The notes: a model not told the origin generated them from the sequence alone. Positions 1 to 7,772 are shown, numbered from the stretch's first letter. The stretch is 19,831 nt of DNA from Brevundimonas vancanneytii (GCA_945874855.1 CAMCIP010000010.1:1-19831), one strand, 5' to 3'. Made by a program: numbers and translations.

Positions 1-569
1 TTGTAGCCGAAGCTGGCCCCGCGCTCGCAGGCCATGACGTTGGGATTGCCCGCGCCGGTGATCTTGGCGATGACGTTCTTCATGTCCCACGGGGCCAGGA
101 ACTGGCCCTTCTTGACGTTGATGGCCTTTCCGGTGGCGGCCGCGGCCAGCAGCAGGTCGGTCTGGCGGCTCAGAAAGGCGGGGATCTGCAGCACGTCCAC
201 CACCTCTCCGGCGATGCGGCAGTGCTCTTCGGTATGCACATCGGTCAGGACCGGCAGGCCCAGGGTCTCGCGAATCTCGGCGAAGATCGGCAGCGAGCCC
301 TCGAGGCCGAAGCCGCGGGCGGCGTTGGCGCTGGTCCGGTTCGCCTTGTCGAAGCTGGTCTTGTAGATGATGCCGACGTTCAGCCTCTCCCCGATCTCCT
401 TCAGCGCCGACGCCATTTCGAGGGCATGTTGACGGCTCTCCAGCTGGCAGGGGCCGGCGATGAAGACGATCCGCCTGCCGCCGCCGATCGAGACCGGACG
501 CTTCAGACCTTCGTGGATGTCGATGACGGCATTGGGCTTCACGGGTGCGACCTCTTGGCGGGCTGGCAT
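1..569 (-). CDS. kdsA: 3-deoxy-8-phosphooctulonate synthase (Kdo-8-P synthase), 5' part; gene runs off the left edge
   Basis: Condenses phosphoenolpyruvate with arabinose-5-phosphate to give Kdo-8-phosphate, the precursor of the Kdo sugar of lipopolysaccharide; cytoplasmic. About 189 codons of the usual ~280 are present. The reading frame shows IAGPCQLES (residues 37-45), the YKTSFDKANRTS segment, DVHTEEHC and NVKKGQFLAPWDM, all typical of the KDO8P/DAHP synthase TIM barrel. The Cys in GPC is the position that separates metal-dependent KdsA (Cys) from the E. coli-like metal-independent class (Asn), so this is probably a metal-dependent enzyme. The ATG at 567-569 is the only reasonable start, since an in-frame TGA lies 28 bases upstream (597-599) and no other start lies between. 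No clear ribosome binding site is visible. It is divergent from phr. Confidence 0.95.
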   Translation of the reverse strand, partial: MPARQEVAPVKPNAVIDIHEGLKRPVSIGGGRRIVFIAGPCQLESRQHALEMASALKEIGERLNVGIIYKTSFDKANRTSANAARGFGLEGSLPIFAEIRETLGLPVLTDVHTEEHCRIAGEVVDVLQIPAFLSRQTDLLLAAAATGKAINVKKGQFLAPWDMKNVIAKITGAGNPNVMACERGASFGY

Positions 570-617
570 GCGCCGACCGGCGCGGCTATTCGGCGATCAG
601 GTGGCGCCGACCTGCCC

Positions 618-640
618 CCTTGGCAAGTGATCACGCAAGG
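618..640. repeat. Interrupted palindrome in the kdsA/phr divergent gap
   Basis: CCTTG (618-622) and CAAGG (636-640) are inverted around a perfect 8-bp palindrome GTGATCAC (627-634). It lies in the 77-bp gap between the divergent kdsA and phr starts, and the right arm includes the AAGG that serves as the phr ribosome binding site. It could be an operator or an mRNA hairpin that masks that site. No convincing -35/-10 pair was found for either gene, and a chance palindrome is possible. Confidence 0.3.
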
Positions 641-646
641 GCGCGC

Positions 647-2098
647 ATGGCCGGCAGACCCGTCATCGTCTGGTTCCGGCAGGATTTGCGGCTCGCCGAC
701 AACCCCGCCCTGACCCAGGCCGTCCGTACGGGCGACCCCGTCCTGCCGGTCTTCATCCTCGACAAGGGTTCCAACGCCCCGTCCGTGGGCGCGGCCTCGC
801 TGTGGTGGCTGGACAAGTCGCTGCGGGCGCTTGCGACCGACCTCAAGGCGCGCGGCGCCGGCCTCATCCTCCGTCGAGGCGATTCGCAGACCGAACTGCG
901 TCGCCTGATCGCAGAGATCGGCGCCGACCGGGTCTACATGAACCGCCTGTGGGAACCCGAAGCCGCCGCCCGCGACGCCGATGTCGCCCACGCGCTCCGG
1001 GCCGAAGGGGTGGAGGTCAAGGGCTGGAACGGGACCCTGCTGGCCCCGCCCGGGTCCGTGCTGAACGGCTCGGGCCAGCCCTACAAGGTTTTCACTCCGT
1101 TCAACCGGGCGCTCATGGCGTCCCTGATCCCGCCGTCGCCCCTCCCCCCGCCCGAGGGCCTGATCAGCCCCGCAGACGTCGCGTCCGACGACCTCGACAG
1201 CTGGGGCCTGCATCCCCGCCGTCCCGACTGGTCCGGCGGCTTTGACTGGACCCCGGGCGAGGCCGGGGCCCGGGCCGCCCTCGAAATCTTTCTGGGGCAT
1301 GGGCTGAAGTCCTATGCTGTGGGACGCGATCATCCGGCCGAGCCTCTGACCAGCCGCCTCTCGCCGCACCTCCATTTCGGTGAGATCGCCCCCTGGCGCG
1401 CGCTCCAGGCTGCCAAGGCCGCCGCCGGGGACGGCCAGGTCGCCGCGGGTCAAGCCGACAAGTTTGCCGCAGAATTGGGCTGGCGCGAGTTCTCGGCCCA
1501 TCTGCTCCACCACTTCCCCCAGCTGACGACCCGCGCCTTCCGGCCGGAGTACGACGCCATGCCGTGGCGGACCGATCCCGAGGCGCTGGAAGCCTGGCGA
1601 CGCGGGCGCACCGGCTATCCCCTGGTCGACGCGGGCATGCGCCAGCTCTGGACCACGGGCTGGATGCACAATCGCGTACGCATGGTCGTGGCCAGCTTCC
1701 TGATCAAACACCTTCTGATCGACTGGCGGGAGGGCGAAGCCTGGTTCCGGGACACCCTCGTCGACGCCGATCTGGCGTCGAATGTGCAGAATTGGCAGTG
1801 GGTCGCGGGATCCGGAGCCGACGCCGCGCCGTACTTCCGGATATTCAACCCGATCACCCAGGGAGAGAAGTTCGATGCCGCAGGCCGCTATGTCCGACGC
1901 TGGGTCCCCGAACTGGCGCGCCTGCCCGACCGCTGGCTGCATGCCCCCTGGACCGCGCCGTCCGGGGTCCTGGCGGCAGCGAGGGTCCGGCTGGGCCACG
2001 ACTATCCCCGCCCCATCGTCGACCACACCGAGGCGCGCGCGCGCGCCCTCGATGCCCTCGCCACGGTTGTCGGAGAGCGGGCGTCTTCCGGGGATTGA
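647..2098 (+). CDS. phr: Deoxyribodipyrimidine photolyase (class I CPD photolyase)
   Basis: Repairs UV-induced cyclobutane pyrimidine dimers using light and FAD. The 483-aa protein has the N-terminal antenna-binding Rossmann domain starting VIVWFRQDLRLADNPAL, then the helical FAD domain with RLSPHLHFGE, ELGWREF, TGYPLVDAGMRQL, GWMHNR, DWREGE and APYFRIFNP. The electron-transfer Trp triad appears intact by motif comparison with E. coli PhrB: W307 (MPWR), W360 (DWREGE) and W383 (NWQW). The flavin-contacting Asn is at 379. These support a true CPD photolyase rather than a cryptochrome. The ATG at 647 is chosen because AAGG sits at 637-640 and the protein then begins at the conserved domain; the frame stays open further upstream without conserved sequence. 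cfa follows after 33 bases, suggesting one transcript. Confidence 0.95.
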   Translation: MAGRPVIVWFRQDLRLADNPALTQAVRTGDPVLPVFILDKGSNAPSVGAASLWWLDKSLRALATDLKARGAGLILRRGDSQTELRRLIAEIGADRVYMNRLWEPEAAARDADVAHALRAEGVEVKGWNGTLLAPPGSVLNGSGQPYKVFTPFNRALMASLIPPSPLPPPEGLISPADVASDDLDSWGLHPRRPDWSGGFDWTPGEAGARAALEIFLGHGLKSYAVGRDHPAEPLTSRLSPHLHFGEIAPWRALQAAKAAAGDGQVAAGQADKFAAELGWREFSAHLLHHFPQLTTRAFRPEYDAMPWRTDPEALEAWRRGRTGYPLVDAGMRQLWTTGWMHNRVRMVVASFLIKHLLIDWREGEAWFRDTLVDADLASNVQNWQWVAGSGADAAPYFRIFNPITQGEKFDAAGRYVRRWVPELARLPDRWLHAPWTAPSGVLAAARVRLGHDYPRPIVDHTEARARALDALATVVGERASSGD

Positions 2099-2131
2099 CG
2101 CCACCCCGACCCTCAACGCACGGTTCCTTTC

Positions 2132-3352
2132 ATGACGTCCATCACCGCCGACCTGTCGCCGGATGCGGCCCGCACGCCGCGCGTATTCGGCCTGATGTTG
2201 CGGCTGCTGAAGGCCAACTGGACCTTCGGGACCCTGACTGTGCGCCTGCCCAACGGGATCGCCCATGTGCTCGAAGGGCCGCAGCCCGGCACGGCGGTCA
2301 GCATGGACGTGCGCGACTATCGCTTCGCCCGACGCGTCCTGTCGAACGGCGATATCGGCTTTGCCGAGGGCTATATCGCCGGCGAATGGGACTCGCCGCA
2401 TCTGGCCGCCCTGCTGGAGACCCTGGCGCGGAACTACGACCACATCCGGCGGCTGTTCGACGGCAATCCGGCCATGACGGCGATCAACTGGGTCTCGCAC
2501 CGGCTGAAGCGCAACAGCCGCCGGGGCTCACGAAAGAACATCCACGCCCATTATGACCTGGGCAACGCCTTCTATGCCGCCTGGCTCGACCCCAGCCTGA
2601 CCTATTCCTCGGCGCGCTTCACCCCGGCCGGCCAGTCGCTGGAGGCGGCGCAGCGCGAGAAATACGCCTCGCTGGCCCGTCTGATGGACCTGCAGGCCGG
2701 CCAGACCGTGCTGGAGATCGGCTGTGGCTGGGGCGGCTTTGCGGAGTTCGCGGCGAAGGAGGTCGGCGCCCGCGTCACCGGCATCACCATAAGCCGCGAA
2801 CAGTACGATCTGGCGAGCCGCCGCCTCTTCAACGCCGGTCTGTCGGAGCGGGCCGAGGTCCGACTGGTCGACTATCGTGACGTCGAGGGCCGTTTCGACC
2901 GGGTCGCCTCCATCGAGATGTTCGAGGCGGTGGGCCAGGAGTACTGGCCGACCTATTTCGACAAGATTCGCGACGTCCTCGTGCCCGGCGGCCGCGCCGG
3001 CCTGCAGATCATCACCATCCAGGATGAGCTGTTCGAGGAGTACAACCGCCGCACCGACTTCATCCAGAAATACGTCTTCCCCGGCGGTATGCTGCCGTCG
3101 GAGGCCGAGCTGCAGCCGGTCACCGACCGTGCGGGACTGCACTGGTCGGCCGTCGAGCGGTTCGGCCAGGACTATGCCGACACGCTGAAGCTCTGGGACG
3201 AGCGCTTCCAGGCGGCCTGGCCCGAGATCCGCCGCATGGGCGGGTTCGACGAGCGCTTCCGCCGCCTGTGGCGTTTCTACCTCGCCTATTGCGAAGCCGG
3301 CTTTCGTTCGGCCCGCACCGACGTCATCCAGCTGGCCCTGACCCGCGCCTGA
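2132..3352 (+). CDS. cfa: Cyclopropane-fatty-acyl-phospholipid synthase
   Basis: Transfers a methylene group from S-adenosylmethionine to the double bond of unsaturated phospholipid acyl chains, acting at the inner membrane surface. The 406-aa protein shows NIHAHYDLGN (137-146), the SAM-binding LEIGCGWGG (194-202), GITISREQ (217-224), a FDRVASIEMFEAVG stretch, and the conserved QKYVFPGGMLPS near the C-terminal side. Length is slightly above the ~380 residues of E. coli Cfa, with the extra length at the N-terminus. It starts 33 bases after the phr stop on the same strand with only a weak ribosome binding site, which fits co-transcription with phr. It ends 16 bases before the convergent symporter gene, with no obvious terminator between. 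Confidence 0.93.
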   Translation: MTSITADLSPDAARTPRVFGLMLRLLKANWTFGTLTVRLPNGIAHVLEGPQPGTAVSMDVRDYRFARRVLSNGDIGFAEGYIAGEWDSPHLAALLETLARNYDHIRRLFDGNPAMTAINWVSHRLKRNSRRGSRKNIHAHYDLGNAFYAAWLDPSLTYSSARFTPAGQSLEAAQREKYASLARLMDLQAGQTVLEIGCGWGGFAEFAAKEVGARVTGITISREQYDLASRRLFNAGLSERAEVRLVDYRDVEGRFDRVASIEMFEAVGQEYWPTYFDKIRDVLVPGGRAGLQIITIQDELFEEYNRRTDFIQKYVFPGGMLPSEAELQPVTDRAGLHWSAVERFGQDYADTLKLWDERFQAAWPEIRRMGGFDERFRRLWRFYLAYCEAGFRSARTDVIQLALTRA

Positions 3353-3368
3353 CGGCGGGGCCAGGCGC

Positions 3369-4679
3369 TCAGACAGCCGCGACCTTCGGGGCTTCCGCGT
3401 CCTCCGGGATGGAGGTGTCGCTCTCCCCCCGCGACACGACCGTCGCGGCGACCAGGTCGCCGGTGACGTTCAGGGTGGTCCGGCACATGTCGAGGAAGCG
3501 GTCCACGCCGAGGATCAGGCCGATGCCCTCGGCCGGGATACCCACCATGACCAGGATCAGCGCAATCACGGGCAGCGAGCCCGCCGGCACACCTGCCGTG
3601 CCGATGCCGCCGAGGATGCAGACCATCATGACCACCAGCTGTTGCTGGAGATTCAGCTCGATGCCGAAGAACTGGGCCAGAAACAGCACCGTGACGCCCT
3701 CGAACAGGGCGGTGCCGTTCTGGTTGGCCGTGGCGCCGACCGTCAGCACGAAGCGCGAAATGCGCCTCGGCAGTTTCAGCTTCTCCTCCGCCGCCTTGAT
3801 GGCGATGGGAAGGGTCGCATTGGACGAGGCCGTGGAGAAGGCGACCACGAACGGCTCACGCACGCCGTTGGCGAACTTCAGCGGGTTCATGCCGCCGAAG
3901 ATCCAGACCAGCAGCGGATAGACCACGAACATATGGATCGCCATGGCGCCCACGGCCACGCCGGCATAGGCCCCCAGCCGCACCAGCAGGTCCCAGCCGA
4001 AGACCGCGGCCAGATTGAACATCAGGGCGGCGATGGCGATGGGAGCCAGTTTGATGACGAGGTTGATGAGCTTCATCATCACCTCGAACAGGCCCTGCAG
4101 CGTCTCCTGCAGGGCGTCCGTGGCGGGCGACTTCGCCATGACCATGCCGATTCCGAAGATCAGGGCGAAGACCATGACCGGGAGAATCTGGTTCTCGGCG
4201 GCGGCCTTGAAGACGTTGGACGGGATCATGTCGAGGAAGAACTGGCCGGCCTCGATGCTCTTGGGGGCATTGCCCACGATCGTGGCCGCGCCCTCGGCCC
4301 CCTCGGCCAGCAAACGCTGTGCCAGCAGCGGATCGACGCCGTCGCCGGGCCGGAAATAGTTGACCATGCCCAGGCCGATGCCCACGGCGATCGCCGAGAC
4401 CATGATGGTGAAGATCAGCGTCTTGAATCCGACCCGCCCGAGCGACTTCAGATCGCCCATCTCGGCCACGCCCACTGCGAGGGCCGCGAACAGCAGGGGC
4501 AGTACCAGCATGAACAGCAGGCGCAGGAAGATCTGGCCGACGGACTGGATGATGTCCATCACCCAGGGAATGACCTCCAGCCCGTTGAGATTGACATAGA
4601 GCCCGCCGCCCATGCCGACGGCAAAGCCGAGCAGCATCCATACGTACAGCGGGACCCCGCCCTTTTTCGTCGAATCCAT
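3369..4679 (-). CDS. Dicarboxylate/amino acid:cation symporter (DAACS, SLC1 family)
   Basis: Inner-membrane secondary transporter that couples uptake of acidic amino acids or C4-dicarboxylates to Na+ or H+. The 436-aa protein has the SLC1 landmarks: hairpin-1 serine motif STASSNATLP (282-291), TM7 NQNGTA (319-324, the NMDGT equivalent), hairpin 2 GIGTAGVPAGS (358-368) and TM8 DMCRTTLNVTGD (397-408). R400 sits at the position that selects a side-chain carboxylate in GltPh, so an acidic substrate is inferred. The ATG at 4677-4679 is preferred because an AGGGGGA ribosome binding site precedes it. An upstream ATG at 4710-4712 overlaps the stop of the preceding binding-protein gene as ATGA and could give a version with 11 more residues. 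GltP/DctA-like, but the exact substrate cannot be read. Confidence 0.92.
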   Translation of the reverse strand: MDSTKKGGVPLYVWMLLGFAVGMGGGLYVNLNGLEVIPWVMDIIQSVGQIFLRLLFMLVLPLLFAALAVGVAEMGDLKSLGRVGFKTLIFTIMVSAIAVGIGLGMVNYFRPGDGVDPLLAQRLLAEGAEGAATIVGNAPKSIEAGQFFLDMIPSNVFKAAAENQILPVMVFALIFGIGMVMAKSPATDALQETLQGLFEVMMKLINLVIKLAPIAIAALMFNLAAVFGWDLLVRLGAYAGVAVGAMAIHMFVVYPLLVWIFGGMNPLKFANGVREPFVVAFSTASSNATLPIAIKAAEEKLKLPRRISRFVLTVGATANQNGTALFEGVTVLFLAQFFGIELNLQQQLVVMMVCILGGIGTAGVPAGSLPVIALILVMVGIPAEGIGLILGVDRFLDMCRTTLNVTGDLVAATVVSRGESDTSIPEDAEAPKVAAV

Positions 4680-4708
4680 GCGTCCCCCTGCGGGCTCTTG
4701 ATCCCGCG

Positions 4709-5812
4709 TCATCGGATCGGAAGGGCGTACAGCAGCCCTCCCGGTTCAGCGTTCCATTGTGCGTTAAGCCCGCGGGCCAGGTCGAGCGGAGAATCACTCC
4801 CCACATTACGTTCGAAGATCTCGCCGTAGTGGCCGACGGCGGCGAGGGCGTTGCGGGCCCAGGCCCGATCGAGCCCCAGCATGGGGCCGAACTCGCCGTC
4901 CACCCCCAGCAGCCGGCGTGCTGCGGGATCGCGCGGCACCTCGCGTCCCCGCGCCACCGCCTGGGTGACGCCCAGCTCCTCGCCGAGGATGAGGGCATTC
5001 AGCGTCCAGCGGATCACCGTGGTCCAGCCCTCGTCGCCCCGCACGGTCACCGGGCCAAGCGGCTCCTTGGAAATGACGTCGGGCAGGATGGCATGTTGCT
5101 CGGGATTGGCCAGGGTCGTCCGCGCCGCCGCCAGGGCCGAGACGTCGGCGGTGAAGGCGTCGCAATCCTCACGCGCATAGGCTTCGCGCGCCTCCTCCTC
5201 GCCCGGTGTCACCACGGCCTCATGGGCGAGGCCGCGCACGCGGAACCAGTCCGCCAGATTGAGCTGGGAGGTCGACGCCCCCTGGACGCAGATCCGGGCG
5301 CCGCTCAGCTCTGCGGCACTGGTCAGATTGAGTGAACGGCGGACCAGAAAGCCTTGTCCGTCGTAATAATTCACCCCCGCAAAGGCCACGCCGGCACTGG
5401 CGTCGCGAGTCATGGTCCATGAGGTGTTGCGCCACAGAACATCGACCCGGCCGGACTGCACGGCGGCCAGACGGTCGCGATTGTTCAGGGGCACGAACCG
5501 CACAGCGTCGGGGTCGCCCAGCACGGCGGCAGCGACCGCCCGGCAGAAGTCGACGTCGAAGCCGCGCCAGTCCCCCCTGTTGTCCGTATAGGCGAAGCCA
5601 ACGAGGCCTTCATGCACGCCGCAGTTCAGGCGTCCGCGCCGCTTGACGCGCGCCAGGGTCGGGCTGGACTGTTCGAGGGTGCGCTGTCCGGCGATGGGGG
5701 CCGCATCGCCGTCCTCGCCCTGGAGGGGCACCGCATCACGCCGCTCGCCGCAGGCCGAGACGCCAATGACGACCGACAGGAGCAACGGGAGCGACGCCTT
5801 GCGCCGGAACAT
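4709..5812 (-). CDS. Polar amino acid-binding lipoprotein (AapJ/GltI-type ABC solute-binding protein)
   Basis: A periplasmic-side binding protein of the general L-amino-acid family (AapJ/BztA). Residues 1-20 form a signal peptide ending in a lipobox (VSA-C, Cys21), so it should be membrane-anchored rather than free. The mature part begins LNCGVHEGLVGF and carries GFDVDFCRAVAAAVLGD, VRFVPLNNRDR, the RNTSWT segment and FAGVNYYDGQGF, all close to AapJ. Length is 367 aa against ~340 for AapJ. The ATG at 5810-5812 has AGGG seven bases upstream. The next gene on the strand is an SLC1-type symporter that starts 29 bases after this stop or overlaps it. No ABC permease or ATPase is in the window. It may feed a remote ABC importer, act as an orphan, or serve the symporter. 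Confidence 0.88.
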   Translation of the reverse strand: MFRRKASLPLLLSVVIGVSACGERRDAVPLQGEDGDAAPIAGQRTLEQSSPTLARVKRRGRLNCGVHEGLVGFAYTDNRGDWRGFDVDFCRAVAAAVLGDPDAVRFVPLNNRDRLAAVQSGRVDVLWRNTSWTMTRDASAGVAFAGVNYYDGQGFLVRRSLNLTSAAELSGARICVQGASTSQLNLADWFRVRGLAHEAVVTPGEEEAREAYAREDCDAFTADVSALAAARTTLANPEQHAILPDVISKEPLGPVTVRGDEGWTTVIRWTLNALILGEELGVTQAVARGREVPRDPAARRLLGVDGEFGPMLGLDRAWARNALAAVGHYGEIFERNVGSDSPLDLARGLNAQWNAEPGGLLYALPIR

Positions 5813-5885
5813 GACGGACCCTGTGGCAACGAAACGCGGACCCGGCTCATAGACGGCATTCAGCCGCGGCCCGCAACCCGCGCTC

Positions 5886-5962
5886 TGGCGCGCCCGGCAG
5901 GGCTCGAACCTGCAACCACCCGCTTAGAAGGCGGGTGCTCTATCCAGTTGAGCTACGGGCGC
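5886..5962 (-). tRNA. tRNA-Arg (anticodon TCT)
   Basis: A complete cloverleaf reads on the minus strand: 7-bp acceptor stem GCGCCCG/CGGGCGC, a D arm with AGCTCAACTGGATAGAGC, anticodon stem CCCGC/GCGGG around loop CTTCTAA, and a T loop GGTTCGAGCC. The anticodon is TCT, decoding AGA (and AGG by wobble), rare Arg codons in such a GC-rich genome. The CCA end is encoded (5886-5888). No variable-loop expansion or intron is seen. Confidence 0.95.
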
Positions 5963-5971
5963 CCGGGCCGA

Positions 5972-6001
5972 GCGATAGCCGCAAAAGCGTAACGGGCTCA
6001 A
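5972..6001 (-). promoter_or_regulatory. Candidate housekeeping promoter for tRNA-Arg
   Basis: On the minus strand TTGAGCC (5995-6001) is followed after 15 bases by GCTATCGC (5972-5979), close to the Caulobacter consensus TTGaCgS / GCTANAWC. The -10 ends ten bases before the tRNA 5' end. The spacing is one base over the usual range, and two -10 bases deviate. Confidence 0.5.
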
Positions 6002-6026
6002 GCCGCAAGCGGACGGACCGAGCCCG
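5993..6026 (-). terminator. Stem-loop after the NDUFS4-like gene
   Basis: GAGCCCG (6020-6026) and CGGGCTC (5993-5999) form a 7-bp stem, with a short inner CCGC/GCGG stem. It begins six bases after the stop of the NDUFS4-like gene. The following transcript has TTACGCTTTT rather than a clean U-run, so termination would be weak. It overlaps the tRNA-Arg promoter candidate. Confidence 0.35.
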
Positions 6027-6031
6027 AGGGG

Positions 6032-6337
6032 TCAGTGGGTCCAGGGCTGTTTGCGACCGGTGGCGAAATTGTCGGAATAGGCCTTCAGGATCAGTTTCGG
6101 CTCCTGCGGCTCCTGCACGCGGAAGGCGATGCCGTGGCGGCGGGCGAAGTCCACCGCCTCCTCCTGGGTGTCGAAGGTCAGCCGTACCTGGCCGTCGAGG
6201 TCGGTCGTGCCGGTCCATCCCATCAGGGGATCGAGGAAGCGCGCCGACGCCGGCTGGAAGTCGAGGCGCCAGGAACGGGTCTTGGCCTTGCCGGACTGCA
6301 TGGCCGTGCGGGCCGGTCGATAGATGCGCGCGAGCAT
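6032..6337 (-). CDS. NADH dehydrogenase accessory subunit, NDUFS4-like (ETC complex I conserved-region protein)
   Basis: Small accessory subunit of respiratory complex I, homologous to mitochondrial NDUFS4 and found in alphaproteobacteria; acts at the cytoplasmic side of the inner membrane. The 101-aa protein shows the family pattern: ARIYRPARTAMQSGKAKT at the N-terminus, then SWRLDFQP, DPLMGWTG (36-43), QVRLTFDTQEEAV (50-62) and HGIAFRV. The ATG at 6335-6337 is chosen because GAGGAT precedes it and family members begin at this point; an earlier in-frame start at 6364 adds nine unconserved residues. It stands alone between tRNA-Arg and tRNA-Pro, away from any nuo cluster in the window. Confidence 0.88.
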   Translation of the reverse strand: MLARIYRPARTAMQSGKAKTRSWRLDFQPASARFLDPLMGWTGTTDLDGQVRLTFDTQEEAVDFARRHGIAFRVQEPQEPKLILKAYSDNFATGRKQPWTH

Positions 6338-6421
6338 GGGATCCTCAATCAAGACTCTCTGCAACCGCCCGGCACCAACGGACCGGTCGGAAAACCCCCG
6401 GCGTCGCCACCATGGGCTCCT

Positions 6422-6498
<77 letters not shown>

Positions 6499-6548
6499 AC
6501 GTCAAGGACCCGGCTTCTGCCACGCCGCACCAACGCGGGCAACGCGCC

Positions 6549-7022
6549 TCAGTTGCCGAAGAAGGGGTGACGCACCTGATCGCCCGGCTTGGCGCCGATT
6601 TCGTCGCTGCGGCCGGCGCGCAGTTCGAGCACCCCCTTGGCCGCGCCATTGGACGGATAGGTGGTCTCCGACTGTGGCGTCGTGTGTTTGGCGATCGAGA
6701 CGATGCGACCGTCGGCGGCGATATAGATGATGTCGAGCGAGCTGGGCGTGTTGCGCATCCAGAAGCCGCGCTCGGCCGAGTCGGGGAACTGGAACAACAT
6801 GCCCCGGTCGTCGGCCAGCGGCGGGCGATACATCAGGCCGCGCTGACGTTCGGCGTCGTCGTCGGCGATCTCGACCTCGAACGCGTGCTCGCCGCTCGCC
6901 GTGATCACGACGAGGGGCTCGAGAGGCCCCGTCTCGCCGCCCGCTGGAGCCACGGCGTCGCCGGCGCAGCCGCCAAGGGCGACCAGCAGGGCACCAACCA
7001 GAAACAGACGTCGATTGGCCAT
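6549..7022 (-). CDS. DUF192 family lipoprotein
   Basis: The 157-aa protein belongs to the DUF192 family, whose biochemical role is not established. Family motifs are RGLMYRPPL (61-69), GMLFQFP (74-80), FWMRNT (87-92), SLDIIYIAADGRIVSI and a C-terminal AKGVLELRAG. The N-terminus is a signal peptide with lipobox LGG-C (Cys19), so it should be a lipoprotein. The ATG at 7020-7022 is supported by a strong GAGGAGG ribosome binding site; the frame extends upstream without conserved sequence. It lies 141 bases downstream of the tandem cold-shock gene on the same strand, so it may be co-transcribed or have its own promoter in that gap. Confidence 0.88.
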   Translation of the reverse strand: MANRRLFLVGALLVALGGCAGDAVAPAGGETGPLEPLVVITASGEHAFEVEIADDDAERQRGLMYRPPLADDRGMLFQFPDSAERGFWMRNTPSSLDIIYIAADGRIVSIAKHTTPQSETTYPSNGAAKGVLELRAGRSDEIGAKPGDQVRHPFFGN

Positions 7023-7098
7023 GCATCGCCTCCTCAGGATTGCCGTGTTCAGGACAGATGGTGAACCGTGAACCAAGCGCGCGCTCGAGACAAGGAGG

Positions 7099-7148
7099 CT
7101 GAGCGGCGGCTCGGCAGGGTCACACAAGGATCCGACGACGCCGCTCAG
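7099..7148. repeat. Inverted repeat between the cold-shock and DUF192 genes
   Basis: CTGAGCGGC (7099-7107) and GCCGCTCAG (7140-7148) form perfect 9-bp arms with a 32-base loop, 16 bases beyond the cold-shock gene stop. No U-run follows, so it is more likely a 3' mRNA structure or a chance pair than an intrinsic terminator. Confidence 0.3.
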
Positions 7149-7163
7149 ACCTGGGGGCCGCGC

Positions 7164-7733
7164 TCAGCCGCCCGGCTTGATCTCGGCCACCACCAGCCCC
7201 TTGGGGCCGTCGGCGAACCGGACGGATACGGCCTCACCGGGAACGAGGTCGTCAAGTCCGCAGCGGCGCAGGGTCTCGACATGAACGAAGATGTCGCCCT
7301 CCGCGCCCTCACGCACCACGAAACCATAGCCCTTGGTGCGATTGAACCACTTCACCACAGCGGTTTCCATCGGCCCCGACGGAGCAACCGCGCCAAGCAC
7401 GCTTTGCGCGGAGTGGCGCAGGGCCTCATAGCCCGTCCGCCGATGCGGCGGCGGCGTACCGGCCTGGGCCTCAGCCAGATTCAGGTCATAGATTTCCACC
7501 ACCTGCCAGCCCTTCGAGCGGCGCACGCAGGCGCAGGTGATCGCCGCTCCCTCAGCAGCCGCTTCGATCCCGCTCTGGCGCAGGCTGGAGATGTGCAGCA
7601 GCACATCGCTGAGGTCGGTCTGGCTGGGATCGTCAGGAACGATGAACCCATAACCCTTGCCGGGGTCGAACCACTTGATCCTGCCGGCGATGCGCACCGC
7701 TTCCGATGCGTCCGCCCCCTCGAAATCCGACAC
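7164..7733 (-). CDS. Cold-shock protein with two cold-shock domains
   Basis: A 189-aa protein with two CspA-type OB-fold domains expected to bind single-stranded RNA or DNA. Domain 1 spans about residues 16-84, with RNP1 KGYGFIV (26-32) and RNP2-like VLLHIS (44-49). A 40-residue linker follows, then domain 2 (124-186) with KGYGFVV (134-140) and DIFVHVE (147-153). Domain 1 carries an insertion (PDDPSQTDLSD) before its RNP2 and is the more divergent. Tandem-domain Csps are known in Caulobacter. The GTG at 7731-7733 is preferred because GAGAGGGG sits about eight bases upstream and the protein then begins SDFEGADAS. An ATG at 7770-7772 would add 13 residues that look non-conserved. Whether it is cold-induced cannot be read. 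Confidence 0.87.
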   Translation of the reverse strand: MSDFEGADASEAVRIAGRIKWFDPGKGYGFIVPDDPSQTDLSDVLLHISSLRQSGIEAAAEGAAITCACVRRSKGWQVVEIYDLNLAEAQAGTPPPHRRTGYEALRHSAQSVLGAVAPSGPMETAVVKWFNRTKGYGFVVREGAEGDIFVHVETLRRCGLDDLVPGEAVSVRFADGPKGLVVAEIKPGG

Positions 7734-7772
7734 GGCCTTGACCCCTCTCCGCAAACACGCGGGGACAGTCAT

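Noticed and set aside
539..2500. A 653-codon open frame on the minus strand opposite phr and cfa
   Set aside because: It lies antisense to two genes with full family motifs, its translation is Gly/Arg/Pro-rich without any recognisable domain, and such open frames are expected opposite GC-rich coding sequence.
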